DNA of 64,000 nt from Burkholderiales bacterium (GCA_016000265.1 JAECRL010000009.1:62001-126000), one strand, 5' to 3'. Positions 18,870 through 29,847 are shown, counted from the stretch's first letter. Translations and numbers: made by a program. Notes: generated by a model from the sequence alone, not told the origin.

Positions 18870-19442
18870 TCAGGTGCGGGTCGAACGACGCCGAGCCAAG
18901 GCAACCAGGCCCAGTGCCCCTGCGAGCCCCAATGCCACCCCGCTGGGCTCAGGCACCACGGTCATCGAGAACACCTGCCCGACCGCACCGTTGCTGGCAG
19001 GACCGGTGTAGAGCGCCAGGAAATAGCGAGCGCGCTGCGAACCGAGCAGCGGATCGCCTGGCGTCACGTGACCGCGAACCTCCAGGCTGTACTGACCCGA
19101 CAGGAGCCCGCTGAAGGACACGCGGTTGATGTGGTTGTTGGGGATGTCCTGATCGATGCCGAACTCGGTCATGCGGTCACGCGACAGCAGGCGCAGGGAG
19201 TCCAGGTCCACATCGGGGGCGGCCACCAAGCCCACATCCTGGGTCTGCCCCAGCACGTCCACCCCGCTGCCGATGGTGAAGTCGAAATAGTGGGTGAAGC
19301 CGTTCTGGTAGTCGGGCAGGAAACTCATTTCCACCAAACCACGACGGGGGTTGGGCGACAGCCACCCGAGGTCGTTCGCCAAAACAGGCCCTGTCAGCGA
19401 CGACACGGCGAGGAAAAAACCTGCCAGACGGGTTCTGGTCAT
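18870..19442 (-). CDS. PEP-CTERM sorting domain protein
   Basis: 190 residues. It has an N-terminal signal peptide (ending near PVLA-ND), a beta-rich middle part, and a C-terminal sorting signal: VPEPSG, then a hydrophobic segment and a basic ARRR cluster. This tripartite end is the substrate mark of exosortases, and xrtB is about 1.1 kb away on the same strand. The middle region has no recognised fold. Its SGQYSLEVRGHVTPG stretch resembles AGAYSLKVTGSVSG in the next PEP-CTERM protein, so the two are probably related copies. Confidence 0.85.
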   Translation of the reverse strand: MTRTRLAGFFLAVSSLTGPVLANDLGWLSPNPRRGLVEMSFLPDYQNGFTHYFDFTIGSGVDVLGQTQDVGLVAAPDVDLDSLRLLSRDRMTEFGIDQDIPNNHINRVSFSGLLSGQYSLEVRGHVTPGDPLLGSQRARYFLALYTGPASNGAVGQVFSMTVVPEPSGVALGLAGALGLVALARRRSTRT

Positions 19443-19548
19443 GGGGGTCCCCAGTTCAATTTCGTTTTGATGTCACGATGTTATGCGAGCACCTCATCCG
19501 CCCTTATCCCTAACTTGAAGGGGACACCCGCCGCACCGTGCACGAACG

Positions 19549-19572
19549 ACAACGGGCCCGAAGGCCCGTTGT
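19549..19572 (-). terminator. Probable terminator hairpin
   Basis: Perfect 10-bp stem ACAACGGGCC/GGCCCGTTGT with a 4-base loop (TTCG on the minus strand). It lies 22 bases past the stop of the PEP-CTERM gene at 19595. The following bases are only mildly T-rich, so efficiency is uncertain. Confidence 0.6.
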
Positions 19573-19594
19573 GTGGATCGCCGCTGAGCCGAAC

Positions 19595-20140
19595 TCAGGC
19601 TGCAACCGCCTTGTTGCGACGGCGCAGCATCACGCCCACGCCAGCCAGGCCCATCATGGCCATCGCCAGGTCAGCGGGCTCAGGCGCCGGAGAGGCAACC
19701 GAAGCGGTCGTGGAGATGAAGCCTTCGTACTCAGCCGAATCAAAGGCGCCGAACAGGCTGCCGGACACCGAGCCGGTGACCTTCAGGGAATACGCACCCG
19801 CCGACAGGCCGGCGAAGTTGAAGGTGAACTCATCGGCCACCGACACTTCCTTGTAGATGCTGACGCCGGCCGGCTGAGAGAACAGCTCCAGGCTGGTCAG
19901 GTTCACGTCACGGAAGAAAACCGTGGCTTTGTAGTCGCTGGTTGCACCCGACACGTCACCATCTGCCGCGATGGTGAAGGTGTAGATGTCGGTGAACGAG
20001 GTCTGAGCCGCGTTGAAGGTGTTGCCGAAGTAGGTGCCGTAGTCGGACAACTCACCCAGGTCCTGGGTCTTGGCAAAAGCAGGCGAACACACCAGAGCCA
20101 CCAAAGCAGAGGCGACAAGGGTTTTGATTTGGATCTTCAT
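19595..20140 (-). CDS. FxDxY-type PEP-CTERM protein
   Basis: 181 residues from ATG 20140 (MKIQIKTLVAS), chosen because the signal peptide starts there and not at the codon four residues upstream. The signal peptide ends at AFA. The segment SFTDIYTFTI carries the F-x-D-x-Y motif of a recognised PEP-CTERM subgroup. The C-terminus has APEPADLAMAMMGLAGVGV and then RRRNK, a full sorting signal. Exported, probably surface or matrix associated; role unknown. Separate from the neighbouring PEP-CTERM gene by about 150 bases with a hairpin between, so probably its own transcript. Confidence 0.85.
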   Translation of the reverse strand: MKIQIKTLVASALVALVCSPAFAKTQDLGELSDYGTYFGNTFNAAQTSFTDIYTFTIAADGDVSGATSDYKATVFFRDVNLTSLELFSQPAGVSIYKEVSVADEFTFNFAGLSAGAYSLKVTGSVSGSLFGAFDSAEYEGFISTTASVASPAPEPADLAMAMMGLAGVGVMLRRRNKAVAA

Positions 20141-20221
20141 GGTGACTCCCACAACATCGAATGTGTGAACGATACACAGGGTTGTTTCAATTTGTTATCC
20201 CCTGTTTGTGTGGGGTCCGCG

Positions 20222-21607
20222 TCAACCGCCAGTGAAAACCCTGATCCGCTTGACCTGCAACAAGCTCTGGATCCGCTCGGCGGTCCGCTGGGCCGCGCCG
20301 CGGTGCGCTTGGGCGAACACCGTGGCCGCCACCGACGCCTGGCTCGCCCCGCCAACGCACAGCGCCCGGGCGCGCTGCACGCCTTCGACCGCATCCCGAA
20401 CGCGGAAAGCGCCCCCCGCCCCCTCGCTCAACTCCGCGGCTTCGGCGAAATTGAAGGTCGATGGCCCCATCACCACCGGGCACCCACAGGCGGCGGCCTC
20501 GATGAGGTTCTGTCCGCCCAGAGGCACGAAGCTCCCCCCCAGCAAGGCCACCGTGGACGCCGCGTAATACGCCGGCATCTCGCCCATGCTGTCTCCCAGC
20601 CAGGCGTCGGCGGTCAGGGCCTGGGCATCGGGTTGGCCCTGTGGCCACGCGCTGCGCCGAGACCAGGTCAGGCCGGCGCGCTCGATCAGTTCGGCCACTT
20701 CGTCGAACCGCTGAGGGTGACGCGGGACGATCAACAGGCGAGGCGCACCCGCGCCAGCAGCGGCGTCACCCGAGCGGTGAAGGCACCATGCAGACAACAA
20801 AGCGGGCTCTTCACCCTCGCGGGTGCTGGCGGCGAGAACCAGGGGGCGTCGACTGGCCGCGCGCCAGGCCTGGCCGAGCGCCAACAGATGGGCCTGAGGC
20901 GTCATGTCGAACTTGACGTTGCCGCAGACCTCCACGCCGGATGCGCCCATGGCCACCAGGCGGGCGGCGTCGGCCTCCGTCTGAGCCAGACACAGACTCA
21001 AGGCGCGGGCCGCTGGCCGCAGCAAGGCGGCGAAGCGCTGCCCCTGGCGCAGGCTCTTCTCGCTGAGCCGGGCGTTGGCCAGGACCATCGGCACCCCCTG
21101 GCCACGCGCCACGTGCAGCAAGTTGGGCCAGACCTCCGTCTCCATCAGCACCCCGACATCCGGGCGGAAGTGGCGCAGGAAGCGGCGCACCGCCCCGGGG
21201 GTGTCCCAAGGCAGCCAGGTCTGGTGATCGCCCGCTTCCAGCAAGGCCTGGCCGGCCTCCCGCCCTGTGGCGGTGGTGTGGGTCAGCAAGAGGCGCATGC
21301 CCGGGCAGGCATGCCGCAACGCTCGCACAAGGGGCGCGGCGGCGCGGGCCTCACCCAATGACACGGCGTGAACCCAGATCCAGGGCGCCGAGCCGCGGCT
21401 CACCGGCGCGGAGTTGAAACCCAGGCGTGCGGGCCAGTCAGCCTGGTAATCGGGCTCTTGGCGCCCGCGCGACCACACGCGCCACAGGTACAGCGGCGTG
21501 CCCAGGCGAAGCAGCAGGCTGTAGAGCTGGCGAGCCAGCCAGGCCTGAACCGGGCCAGCGGTGCGACCGGAAAGATCCGACAAGGGCGGCTCAGTGCGCA
21601 GACGCAC
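20222..21607 (-). CDS. waaA: Kdo transferase (3-deoxy-D-manno-octulosonic acid transferase)
   Basis: 461 residues, inner-membrane GT-B transferase that adds Kdo to lipid A precursors. N-terminal hydrophobic part LYSLLLRLGTPLYLWRVWSRG, the acceptor-domain Glu region VSLGEARAAAPLV, METEVWPNLL, and the CMP-Kdo-binding C-terminal region with LGGSFVPLGGQNLIEAAA are all typical. Translation is placed at GTG 21607, which overlaps the phosphohexomutase stop by 17 bases and adds about 25 residues before the usual N-terminus, so the true start may be internal. Confidence 0.92.
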   Translation of the reverse strand: MRLRTEPPLSDLSGRTAGPVQAWLARQLYSLLLRLGTPLYLWRVWSRGRQEPDYQADWPARLGFNSAPVSRGSAPWIWVHAVSLGEARAAAPLVRALRHACPGMRLLLTHTTATGREAGQALLEAGDHQTWLPWDTPGAVRRFLRHFRPDVGVLMETEVWPNLLHVARGQGVPMVLANARLSEKSLRQGQRFAALLRPAARALSLCLAQTEADAARLVAMGASGVEVCGNVKFDMTPQAHLLALGQAWRAASRRPLVLAASTREGEEPALLSAWCLHRSGDAAAGAGAPRLLIVPRHPQRFDEVAELIERAGLTWSRRSAWPQGQPDAQALTADAWLGDSMGEMPAYYAASTVALLGGSFVPLGGQNLIEAAACGCPVVMGPSTFNFAEAAELSEGAGGAFRVRDAVEGVQRARALCVGGASQASVAATVFAQAHRGAAQRTAERIQSLLQVKRIRVFTGG

Positions 21608-22979
21608 CCACGTGGGCGTCGGGCTTCACCGCCAGGATGGCTGCCATGAAGAGCTTCTGGATGCGCTCCAGCGCCTCGGGGGTCTGGCCTTCGAAGCGCA
21701 GCACCAGCACCGGCGTGGTGTTGGAGGCGCGAACCAGGCCGAATCCATCGGGGTAGTCGGCGCGCAGGCCATCGATGGTCGTCATCTCGGCGCCCTCGAA
21801 GCGCGCGGTCTGGCGCAGCTTTTCGATGACGGCGTGGTGCTCGCCTTCGGCGCAAGGCACGTTCAGCTCGGGCGTGCTGTGGCTGGTGGGCAGGTCGTTG
21901 AGCACGGCGCTGGGGTCGGCGACCCGGCTGAGGATCTCCAGCAGGCGTGCGGCGGTGTAGGTGGCGTCGTCGAAGCCATACCAGCGCTCACCGAAGAAGA
22001 TGTGGCCGCTCATCTCGCCCGCGAAAGGCGAGTTCATTTCCTTGAGCTTGGCCTTCACCAGGGAGTGGCCGGTCTTGTACATGACGGGCACGCCACCGGC
22101 TTCGCGAATGGCCACGGCCAGGCGCTGGCTGCACTTGACGTCGAAGATGATGGGCGCACCGGGCACGCGGCTGAGCACGTCGCGGGCAAACAGCATGATC
22201 TGGCGGTCGGGGAAGATGTTATTGCCCTCTTGGGTGACCACGCCCAGGCGGTCGCCGTCGCCATCGAATGCCAGGCCCAGGTCGGCACCCTGCGCCTTCA
22301 CGGCGGCGATCAGGTCCTGGAGGTTTTCGGGCTTGGAGGGGTCCGGGTGGTGGTTGGGGAAGTCGCCATCGACCTCCGAATACAGTTCGCTGACCTCGCA
22401 GCCCAGGGCGCGCAGGATGCCGGGGGCCGACGCGCCCGGGATGCCGTTGCCAGAGTCCACCACGATCTTCAGAGGGCGGGCCAACTTGCAATCGCCGATG
22501 ATGCGCTGGGTGTACTCGGCCAGCACGTCGAGCTGGGTGAGGCCGCCGTCGCCGCTGGCGTAGTCTTCGGCTTCGATGCGCTGGCGCAGGCCCTGGATGT
22601 CATCGCCGTAGATGGCACGCCCCGCCAGAACCATCTTGAAGCCGTTGTAGTCCTTGGGGTTGTGGCTGCCCGTGACCTGGATGCCACTGTGGCAACCCTG
22701 ATCGCCCCGGGTGGCGGCGACGTAGTACAGCATGGGGGTGGTGACGGCGCCCAGGTCGATCACGTTGACGCCGGCGGCGCGCAGGCCGCGGATGAGCGCG
22801 CCGCTCAAGGACGGGCCCGAGATGCGGCCGTCTCGACCGACCGCCACGGCCTTCTCACCCAGCTTGATCGCCTCGGTTCCAAAGGCCCGCCCCAGGTGCT
22901 CCGCCACGGCTTCGTTCAAGGTCTGCCCGACGATGCCTCGGATGTCGTAGGCCTTGAAGATGGATGCAGTGACTTGCAT
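21591..22979 (-). CDS. Phosphomannomutase/phosphoglucomutase
   Basis: 462 residues of the alpha-D-phosphohexomutase family, interconverting hexose-6- and hexose-1-phosphates for lipopolysaccharide and exopolysaccharide precursors. Catalytic Ser105 lies in VTGSHNPKD, the Mg2+ loop DGDGDR at 239-244 and the sugar-specificity loop GEMSGH at 321-326, as in AlgC-type bifunctional enzymes. ATG at 22979 has AAAGGA upstream and starts at the family N-terminus (IFKAYDIRG). Overlaps waaA, so the two are translated together. AlgC or ManB naming is equally possible. Confidence 0.92.
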   Translation of the reverse strand: MQVTASIFKAYDIRGIVGQTLNEAVAEHLGRAFGTEAIKLGEKAVAVGRDGRISGPSLSGALIRGLRAAGVNVIDLGAVTTPMLYYVAATRGDQGCHSGIQVTGSHNPKDYNGFKMVLAGRAIYGDDIQGLRQRIEAEDYASGDGGLTQLDVLAEYTQRIIGDCKLARPLKIVVDSGNGIPGASAPGILRALGCEVSELYSEVDGDFPNHHPDPSKPENLQDLIAAVKAQGADLGLAFDGDGDRLGVVTQEGNNIFPDRQIMLFARDVLSRVPGAPIIFDVKCSQRLAVAIREAGGVPVMYKTGHSLVKAKLKEMNSPFAGEMSGHIFFGERWYGFDDATYTAARLLEILSRVADPSAVLNDLPTSHSTPELNVPCAEGEHHAVIEKLRQTARFEGAEMTTIDGLRADYPDGFGLVRASNTTPVLVLRFEGQTPEALERIQKLFMAAILAVKPDAHVGASAH

Positions 22980-23150
22980 GGTGGTCCTTTGAGGGTGAGC
23001 GAACGCGGTGCTTGAATCGATCAGGCGCCGTCTTGCGGCGCCTCCCGGGTGGCATTGTAGGGAGGGCTCGATGTCGGATGCGCGACAAGCGCTCCGAGGA
23101 TGCAGGGGGTGTGGGCGCCATGCCTCAGCCGCCGCTATGATCGACCTCGC

Positions 23151-24044
23151 ATGAGAAGCAAGGACGTGTTCACCCTCATCGCCCTGGCCGCTGTCTGGGG
23201 GGCGTCGTTCCTGTTCCTGCGCGTGGCCGCGCCGGTCGTCGGGCCGGTGGCCGTGGCCGCCGGTCGCGTCTCGATCGCGGCGGTCCTGTTGCTGCCCTGG
23301 GTCTGGCGCCGCCGGGAACTGGGTCCACTCTGGCACCAGGCGCGCCCTTTGGCGGTGGCCGCCTTCTTGGCTTGCGTTCTGCCTGCGCTGTGCCTGGGCG
23401 AAGCCGCCCGGACCCTGCCCGCCGGGCTGATGTCCATCCTGAACGCCACCACGCCCATGTGGGGGGCCCTGATTGGCTGGCTGTGGGCGAAAGAGCGACT
23501 CAGCCGAGCCCGCCTCATCGGCCTGATCAGCGGCCTCGTGGGCGTGGCGATGCTGAGCATCGATCAGGCGCACGTCATGCCTCAAAGTGCCCTGCCCGAC
23601 GCCCTGCGCGCCAGCGGCCTGGTGTTGCTGGCCACGCTGTCGTATGCGTTCTCGGTGCACCACGCGCAAAGGCACCTGCCGACATTGAGCCCCCTGGGCA
23701 TCTCGGCCGGGACCATGGCCATCTCCAGCCTGGTGCTCAGCGGACCAGCCCTGAGCCTGGGGCCCGTGGGGGTGCCCAGCGGCTCATGGCTCGACACCCC
23801 CCATGTGGTCTGGTGGTCGCTGCTGGCCCTGGGGGCCGCGTGCACGGCGCTGGCGTACGTGACCTTCTTTCGGCTCATCCAGCGCATCGGCCCCAGCCGC
23901 GCGCTGACGGTGACCTTCCTGATCCCGGTGTTCGGCATGTTGTGGGGTGCCTTGCTGCTGAACGAGTCCATCACGCCGTTGATGATGATGAGCACCGCCA
24001 TCATCGGCTGGGGCACCTGGCTGTCCAACCGCACCCCGTCCTGA
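23151..24044 (+). CDS. DMT-superfamily (EamA) transporter
   Basis: 297 residues with about ten hydrophobic helices in two EamA repeats: the first begins FTLIALAAVWGASFLFLR, the second SGLVLLATLSYAFSVHHAQ. The end of each repeat has the PxxxxxxxxxxxxxE pattern (TTPMWGALIGWLWAKE; IPVFGMLWGALLLNE). Inner-membrane exporter of small metabolites; substrate unknown. ATG 23151 begins directly before the first helix. It is divergent from the phosphohexomutase and 26 bases upstream of the MaoC-like gene. Confidence 0.88.
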   Translation: MRSKDVFTLIALAAVWGASFLFLRVAAPVVGPVAVAAGRVSIAAVLLLPWVWRRRELGPLWHQARPLAVAAFLACVLPALCLGEAARTLPAGLMSILNATTPMWGALIGWLWAKERLSRARLIGLISGLVGVAMLSIDQAHVMPQSALPDALRASGLVLLATLSYAFSVHHAQRHLPTLSPLGISAGTMAISSLVLSGPALSLGPVGVPSGSWLDTPHVVWWSLLALGAACTALAYVTFFRLIQRIGPSRALTVTFLIPVFGMLWGALLLNESITPLMMMSTAIIGWGTWLSNRTPS

Positions 24045-24070
24045 CGACCGTCAGCCCAACTGGAGACCCC

Positions 24071-24565
24071 ATGTCCGAGAACGCAAGCGCCATCCGATGG
24101 CACTGGGAAGACATCCCCGAAGGCCTGTGCCTGACCTTCGGCCCCAAGCGGGTGGACCGCGAGGAGGTCATCCGATTCGCGACCGACTTCGATCCGCAGC
24201 CCTTTCACCTCAGCGAAGCGGCGGGCAAGGCTTCGCTGTTCGGGGGGCTGGCCGCCAGCGGCTGGCACACGGCCGGGATGGTGATGCGCCTGATGTGCGA
24301 CGGGTTCTTGCTTCAATCGAGCAGCCTGGGCTCCCCCGGCCTGGACAGCCTGCGGTGGCTCAAGCCGGTGATGGTCGACGATGAGATCCGTGCGCGCATG
24401 ACGGTGCTGGGCAAACGCCCGATGAAGAGCAAACCGCACGTGGGCTTGATTCAGACCCGGTGGGATGCGCTCAACCAGCGCGACGAGGTGGTGATGACCA
24501 TCGAGAGCTGGGCGATGTTCGGCCGACGTGAGGTGGGCGAGATCGCTCACGCCCCAGGGCTTTGA
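24071..24565 (+). CDS. MaoC-like hotdog dehydratase/hydratase
   Basis: 164 residues, single hotdog fold of the MaoC/(R)-enoyl-CoA hydratase group. The catalytic region ATDFDPQPFHLSEAAGK carries the Asp and His dyad, followed by FGGLAASGWHTAG. Probably hydrates an enoyl-CoA or a similar acyl substrate; specificity unknown. GGAGA lies 5 bases before ATG 24071. Likely co-transcribed with the DMT transporter; the hairpin at 24585 follows it. Confidence 0.85.
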   Translation: MSENASAIRWHWEDIPEGLCLTFGPKRVDREEVIRFATDFDPQPFHLSEAAGKASLFGGLAASGWHTAGMVMRLMCDGFLLQSSSLGSPGLDSLRWLKPVMVDDEIRARMTVLGKRPMKSKPHVGLIQTRWDALNQRDEVVMTIESWAMFGRREVGEIAHAPGL

Positions 24566-24584
24566 TCGAGCGAAGGTGAAAAGC

Positions 24585-24616
24585 AAAAAACCCCGATGGC
24601 GAACCATCGGGGTTTT
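24585..24616. terminator. Bidirectional terminator between MaoC gene and tRNA cluster
   Basis: Perfect 9-bp stem CCCCGATGG/CCATCGGGG with a 4-base loop, six A on the left and four T on the right. It serves the MaoC-like gene on the plus strand and the six-tRNA transcript on the minus strand. Confidence 0.9.
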
Positions 24617-24624
24617 GCGATTTT

Positions 24625-24701
24625 TGGCGGAGTGGACGGGACTCGAACCCGCGACCCCCGGCGTGACAGGCCGGTATTCTAACCAACTGAACTACCACTC
24701 C
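24625..24701 (-). tRNA. tRNA-Asp (GTC), distal copy
   Basis: 77 bases with encoded CCA. Acceptor GGAGTGG/CCACTCC, anticodon loop CTGTCAC gives GTC. Last gene of the six-tRNA minus-strand cluster, 8 bases from the terminator. Identical to the copy at 25053. Confidence 0.96.
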
Positions 24702-24752
24702 GCAGTGGTGACGACTGTGCTGACATCGCTGCCAGCCAAGTGCCGTCGAACT

Positions 24753-24828
24753 TGGCGTCCCCTAGGGGATTCGAACCCCTGTAATCACCGTGAAAGGGTG
24801 GTGTCCTAGGCCTCTAGACGAAGGGGAC
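24753..24828 (-). tRNA. tRNA-Glu (TTC), distal copy
   Basis: 76 bases with encoded CCA. Acceptor GTCCCCT/AGGGGAC, anticodon loop contains TTC (CTTTCAC). Identical to the copy at 25181. Confidence 0.96.
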
Positions 24829-24879
24829 TGAAACCAAATCAAGCGCAAACGAACCGTGCCACTTGGCGCCACCGTTGAA

Positions 24880-24955
<76 letters not shown>

Positions 24956-25052
24956 ATCGTGCTTCACCACGGCAGGGCACCAAACTGGCACCGAACTGTT
25001 TACTTTTCAACATCCGCGTCGTTGTGTCATCAACGACGCTCAATAAAGAGCT

Positions 25053-25129
25053 TGGCGGAGTGGACGGGACTCGAACCCGCGACCCCCGGCGTGACAGGCC
25101 GGTATTCTAACCAACTGAACTACCACTCC
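25053..25129 (-). tRNA. tRNA-Asp (GTC), proximal copy
   Basis: Same 77-base gene as at 24625, with GTC anticodon and encoded CCA, third in the transcript order Ala-Glu-Asp-Ala-Glu-Asp. Confidence 0.96.
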
Positions 25130-25180
25130 GCAGTGGTGACGACTGTGCTGACATCGCTGCCAGCCAAGTGCCGTCGAACT

Positions 25181-25256
25181 TGGCGTCCCCTAGGGGATTC
25201 GAACCCCTGTAATCACCGTGAAAGGGTGGTGTCCTAGGCCTCTAGACGAAGGGGAC
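25181..25256 (-). tRNA. tRNA-Glu (TTC), proximal copy
   Basis: Same 76-base gene as at 24753. Lies about 290 bases downstream of gltX, whose product charges it. Confidence 0.96.
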
Positions 25257-25332
25257 TTCAATCCTTCATGCAACTTGCTCGACGCTTCACCTGACACCTC
25301 AGCAACCTGAGCACCGCACAACCAGGGTTGTT

Positions 25333-25408
<76 letters not shown>

Positions 25409-25542
25409 GTTGAATTTGCTCAAGCCAATGAACTGACTTTTTGCTCTTTCTTCGGTTTGCCCGGCTGCCTTGTTTCAAACAAAGCGTCGTTCAAGCGAGA
25501 CTGAGAGTATATACCGGTTTTTTGTTTCTGCGCAAGGGGCTC

Positions 25543-27003
25543 TCAAGCACGTTGCAGGCGTTGCACAACCGCATCACGCTCGAACAAAGCCAGGGCGGCG
25601 TCCACGGACGGGGTCTGCGCGCGACCGCACACCAGCAAACGCACCGGGATGGCCAACTGCGGCATCTTCAGGCCGTGCTCGGCCAGCGTGTCCTTGAGGG
25701 CCTGGGCGATGGCTGCCTTGTCCCATGCCACGGTCTGGAGGCGCTCGGCCAGGGCGGCCACCGCGGGTTTGACGGCATCGGTGAGTTGCGCCGCGAGTTC
25801 GCCTGCGGGCGGGGTCACGTCGGCCACGTACATGGTCAGCCAGTCGGCGAGCTCCACCGTGGTGGCGCAGCGGTCTTTGTACAGCGCGCACAGGGCGATC
25901 AGCCTGGCCTCTCCCTCGCCGGCCTGCAGCGACGTCGGCAAGGTCACACCGCGGCGAGCGAACTGCTCACGCACGAGGCCGGCCAGCAACGCATCGTCGG
26001 CGGTCTTCATGTGCTGCTGGGCCACCCAGCGCAGCTTGGCCTCGTCGAACTGGCTGGCGCTCTTGCCCAGGTGGTCGAGGTTGAACCACTCGATGAACTG
26101 GGCGCGCGAGAAGATCTCGTCGTCGCCGTGGCTCCAGCCCAGGCGGGCCAGGTAGTTCACGATGGCATCGGCCAGGTAGCCTTCGTCGCGGTACTGCGTG
26201 ACGGCCTTGGCGCCATGGCGCTTGGACATCTTCGAGACGTGCTTCTCGCCGTGCTCGTCCACCGTTTCGGTCATCACCGTGGGCAGGTGGGCGTAGACGG
26301 GCGGCTCTTGACCCAGGGCGCGCAGGATGTTGATCTGGCGCGGGGTGTTGTTGACGTGGTCGTCGCCGCGGATGACGTGGGTGATGCCCATGTCCATGTC
26401 GTCGACCACGACGCAGAAGTTGTAGGTGGGCGTGCCGACGATGCTGTCGCTGCCTTCGGGCGCGGGCCGCGCGATGATCAGGTCATCGAGCTCGTCGTTG
26501 CTGATCTCGATGCGGCCCTTGACTTTGTCTTCCCACACGACGCTGCCGCCTTGGGGGTTCTTGAAGCGCAGCACGGGCCTGACACCTGCGGGCACGGGCG
26601 GCAGGGTCTTGCCGGGTTCGGGCCGCCAGGTGCCGTCGTAGCGGGGCTTTTCCTTGTTGGCCATCTGACGCTCGCGCAGGGCGTCGAGTTCGGCCGAGCT
26701 CATGTAGCAGGGGTAGATCAGGCCCTTGTCCAGCATCTCCTGCACGACCTCTTTGTAGCGGTCGATGCGCTGCATTTGGTAGAACGGGCCTTCGTCGTGG
26801 TTCAGGCCCAGCCACTGCATGCCTTCGAGGATGACGTCGACAGCGGCTTGCGAAGAGCGCTCTTCGTCGGTGTCCTCGATGCGCAGGATGAAGACGCCGT
26901 CGTTGGCGCGCGCGAAGGCCCAGGGGTAGAGGGCCGAGCGGATGTTGCCCAGGTGGATGAAGCCGGTGGGCGACGGGGCAAAGCGGGTGCGGACTTGGGA
27001 CAT
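25543..27003 (-). CDS. gltX: Glutamyl-tRNA synthetase
   Basis: 486-residue class I aminoacyl-tRNA synthetase. The HIGH-equivalent HLGN is at residues 17-20 within [11 protein letters not shown] and KMSKR is at 258-262. Charges tRNA-Glu in the cytoplasm. Normal length for the bacterial enzyme. Directly upstream of the tRNA cluster that contains both tRNA-Glu genes and 18 bases after metZ on the same strand. Confidence 0.97.
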   Translation of the reverse strand: MSQVRTRFAPSPTGFIHLGNIRSALYPWAFARANDGVFILRIEDTDEERSSQAAVDVILEGMQWLGLNHDEGPFYQMQRIDRYKEVVQEMLDKGLIYPCYMSSAELDALRERQMANKEKPRYDGTWRPEPGKTLPPVPAGVRPVLRFKNPQGGSVVWEDKVKGRIEISNDELDDLIIARPAPEGSDSIVGTPTYNFCVVVDDMDMGITHVIRGDDHVNNTPRQINILRALGQEPPVYAHLPTVMTETVDEHGEKHVSKMSKRHGAKAVTQYRDEGYLADAIVNYLARLGWSHGDDEIFSRAQFIEWFNLDHLGKSASQFDEAKLRWVAQQHMKTADDALLAGLVREQFARRGVTLPTSLQAGEGEARLIALCALYKDRCATTVELADWLTMYVADVTPPAGELAAQLTDAVKPAVAALAERLQTVAWDKAAIAQALKDTLAEHGLKMPQLAIPVRLLVCGRAQTPSVDAALALFERDAVVQRLQRA

Positions 27004-27021
27004 GTGTGGATCAGGCGATCT

Positions 27022-28308
27022 TCAAGCGTTCAGGGTGTCGAGACCACGGGCCAGGTCGGCCGTGAGGTCGTCGATGTGCTCCAGGCCCACGGCCACGCGG
27101 ATCATGCCCTGCGTGATGCCGGCGGCCAGGCGCTGGTCTTCGGTGAGGCGCCCGTGCGAGGTGCTCGACGGGTGCGTGATGAGGGTCTTGGTGTCGCCCA
27201 GGTTCGAGGTGATGGAGCACAGCTGGGTGTGATCGATCACGTGGAAGGCGGCCTGGCGCAGGCGCTTGGCGCCGTCGCTCAACACCGCAGGTGCGGGCAC
27301 GGTGATGTCGCCCTGCGCGGGCTTGGTGGTGAAGGACACCACCGCGCCACCGCAGCCGTTTTGCTGCTTCATGGCCAGCGCGTGCTGCGGGTGGCTGGGC
27401 AGGCCGGGGTAGTAGACCTGGTCGACCTGCGGCTGCTGCTCCAGCCATTGCGCGAGCTGGAGCGCGTTGGCGCTTTGCGCGGCCATGCGGATGGACAGCG
27501 TCTCCAGGCCCTTGAGCACGACCCAGGCGTTGAAGGGCGCCAGCGTCATGCCGGCACCGCGCAGCGTGCTCATCAGCGGGCCATTGATGATGGCGTCGGG
27601 CCCGCAGACCGCACCGGCCAGCACGCGGCCCTGCCCGTCGAGGTACTTGGTGCCGGAGTGGATGATGAGGTCAGCGCCCATTTCAACCGGCTTTTGCAGC
27701 GCGGGGGTGCAAAAGCAGTTGTCCACGGCCAGCAAGGCGCCGCCTGCGTGCGCGATCTCGGCCAGCGCGGCGATGTCGCAGACCTCGGTCAGCGGGTTGC
27801 TCGGCGTTTCGGCAAACAGCAGCTTCGTGTTGGGGCGCATGGCCGCGCGCCAGGCCTGCACGTCGGTCTGCGACACGAAGGTGGTCTCGACACCGAACTT
27901 GCCGAACTGGGTCTGCAGCAGCGTGATGGTCGAGCCGAACACGCTTTGCGAGCACACGATGTGGTCACCGGACTTGAGCAGGCCCATGACCAGCAGCAAG
28001 ATGGCGCTCATGCCGCTGGACGTGGCGATGCAGGCCTCGGTGCCTTCGAGCGCGGCCAGGCGGCGCTCGAACATCATCGTGGTGGGGTTGGTGAAGCGCG
28101 TGTAGACGAAGGCTTCTTCTTCGTTGGCAAAGCGCGCGGCGGCCGTGGCGGCGTCGGGGTGGTTGAAGCTGCTGGTCAGGAACAGGGCTTCGGAGTTCTC
28201 ACCCCATTGCGTGGGCGGCAGGCCCTCGCGCACGGCCAGCGTCTCGATGCGGGCATCGGCGGGCAGGTCCTTGCGGGGCAGGCGTTTCTTGTCGTCAGAC
28301 TGGGCCAT
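27022..28308 (-). CDS. metZ: O-succinylhomoserine sulfhydrylase
   Basis: 428-residue PLP enzyme of the Cys/Met metabolism family, forming homocysteine from O-succinylhomoserine and sulfide. The PLP lysine is Lys221 in IIHSGTKYLDGQGR. The opening ETLAVREGLPPTQWGENSEALFLTSS matches MetZ more than MetB or MetC. Separated from purF by 9 bases, a conserved neighbour pair in Burkholderiales; no riboswitch-like leader fits in the gap. Confidence 0.93.
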   Translation of the reverse strand: MAQSDDKKRLPRKDLPADARIETLAVREGLPPTQWGENSEALFLTSSFNHPDAATAAARFANEEEAFVYTRFTNPTTMMFERRLAALEGTEACIATSSGMSAILLLVMGLLKSGDHIVCSQSVFGSTITLLQTQFGKFGVETTFVSQTDVQAWRAAMRPNTKLLFAETPSNPLTEVCDIAALAEIAHAGGALLAVDNCFCTPALQKPVEMGADLIIHSGTKYLDGQGRVLAGAVCGPDAIINGPLMSTLRGAGMTLAPFNAWVVLKGLETLSIRMAAQSANALQLAQWLEQQPQVDQVYYPGLPSHPQHALAMKQQNGCGGAVVSFTTKPAQGDITVPAPAVLSDGAKRLRQAAFHVIDHTQLCSITSNLGDTKTLITHPSSTSHGRLTEDQRLAAGITQGMIRVAVGLEHIDDLTADLARGLDTLNA

Positions 28309-28317
28309 GCGGCCTCC

Positions 28318-29847
<1,530 letters not shown>

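Larger units (their letters stand above)
24624..24829. repeat. tRNA Glu-Asp repeat unit, copy 1
   Basis: 206 bases identical to 25052-25257, covering one tRNA-Asp, the spacer and one tRNA-Glu. Identity stops a base or two outside the genes on both sides. The spacer is as well conserved as the genes, indicating recent duplication or gene conversion. Confidence 0.9.
25052..25257. repeat. tRNA Glu-Asp repeat unit, copy 2
   Basis: Second copy of the 206-base unit, offset by 428 bases from copy 1. The flanking tRNA-Ala genes also match each other (offset 453), but the spacers between Ala and Glu differ in length and sequence. Confidence 0.9.

Noticed and set aside
28309..28317. SAM riboswitch before metZ
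   Set aside because: Only 9 bases separate purF and metZ; no room for an aptamer.
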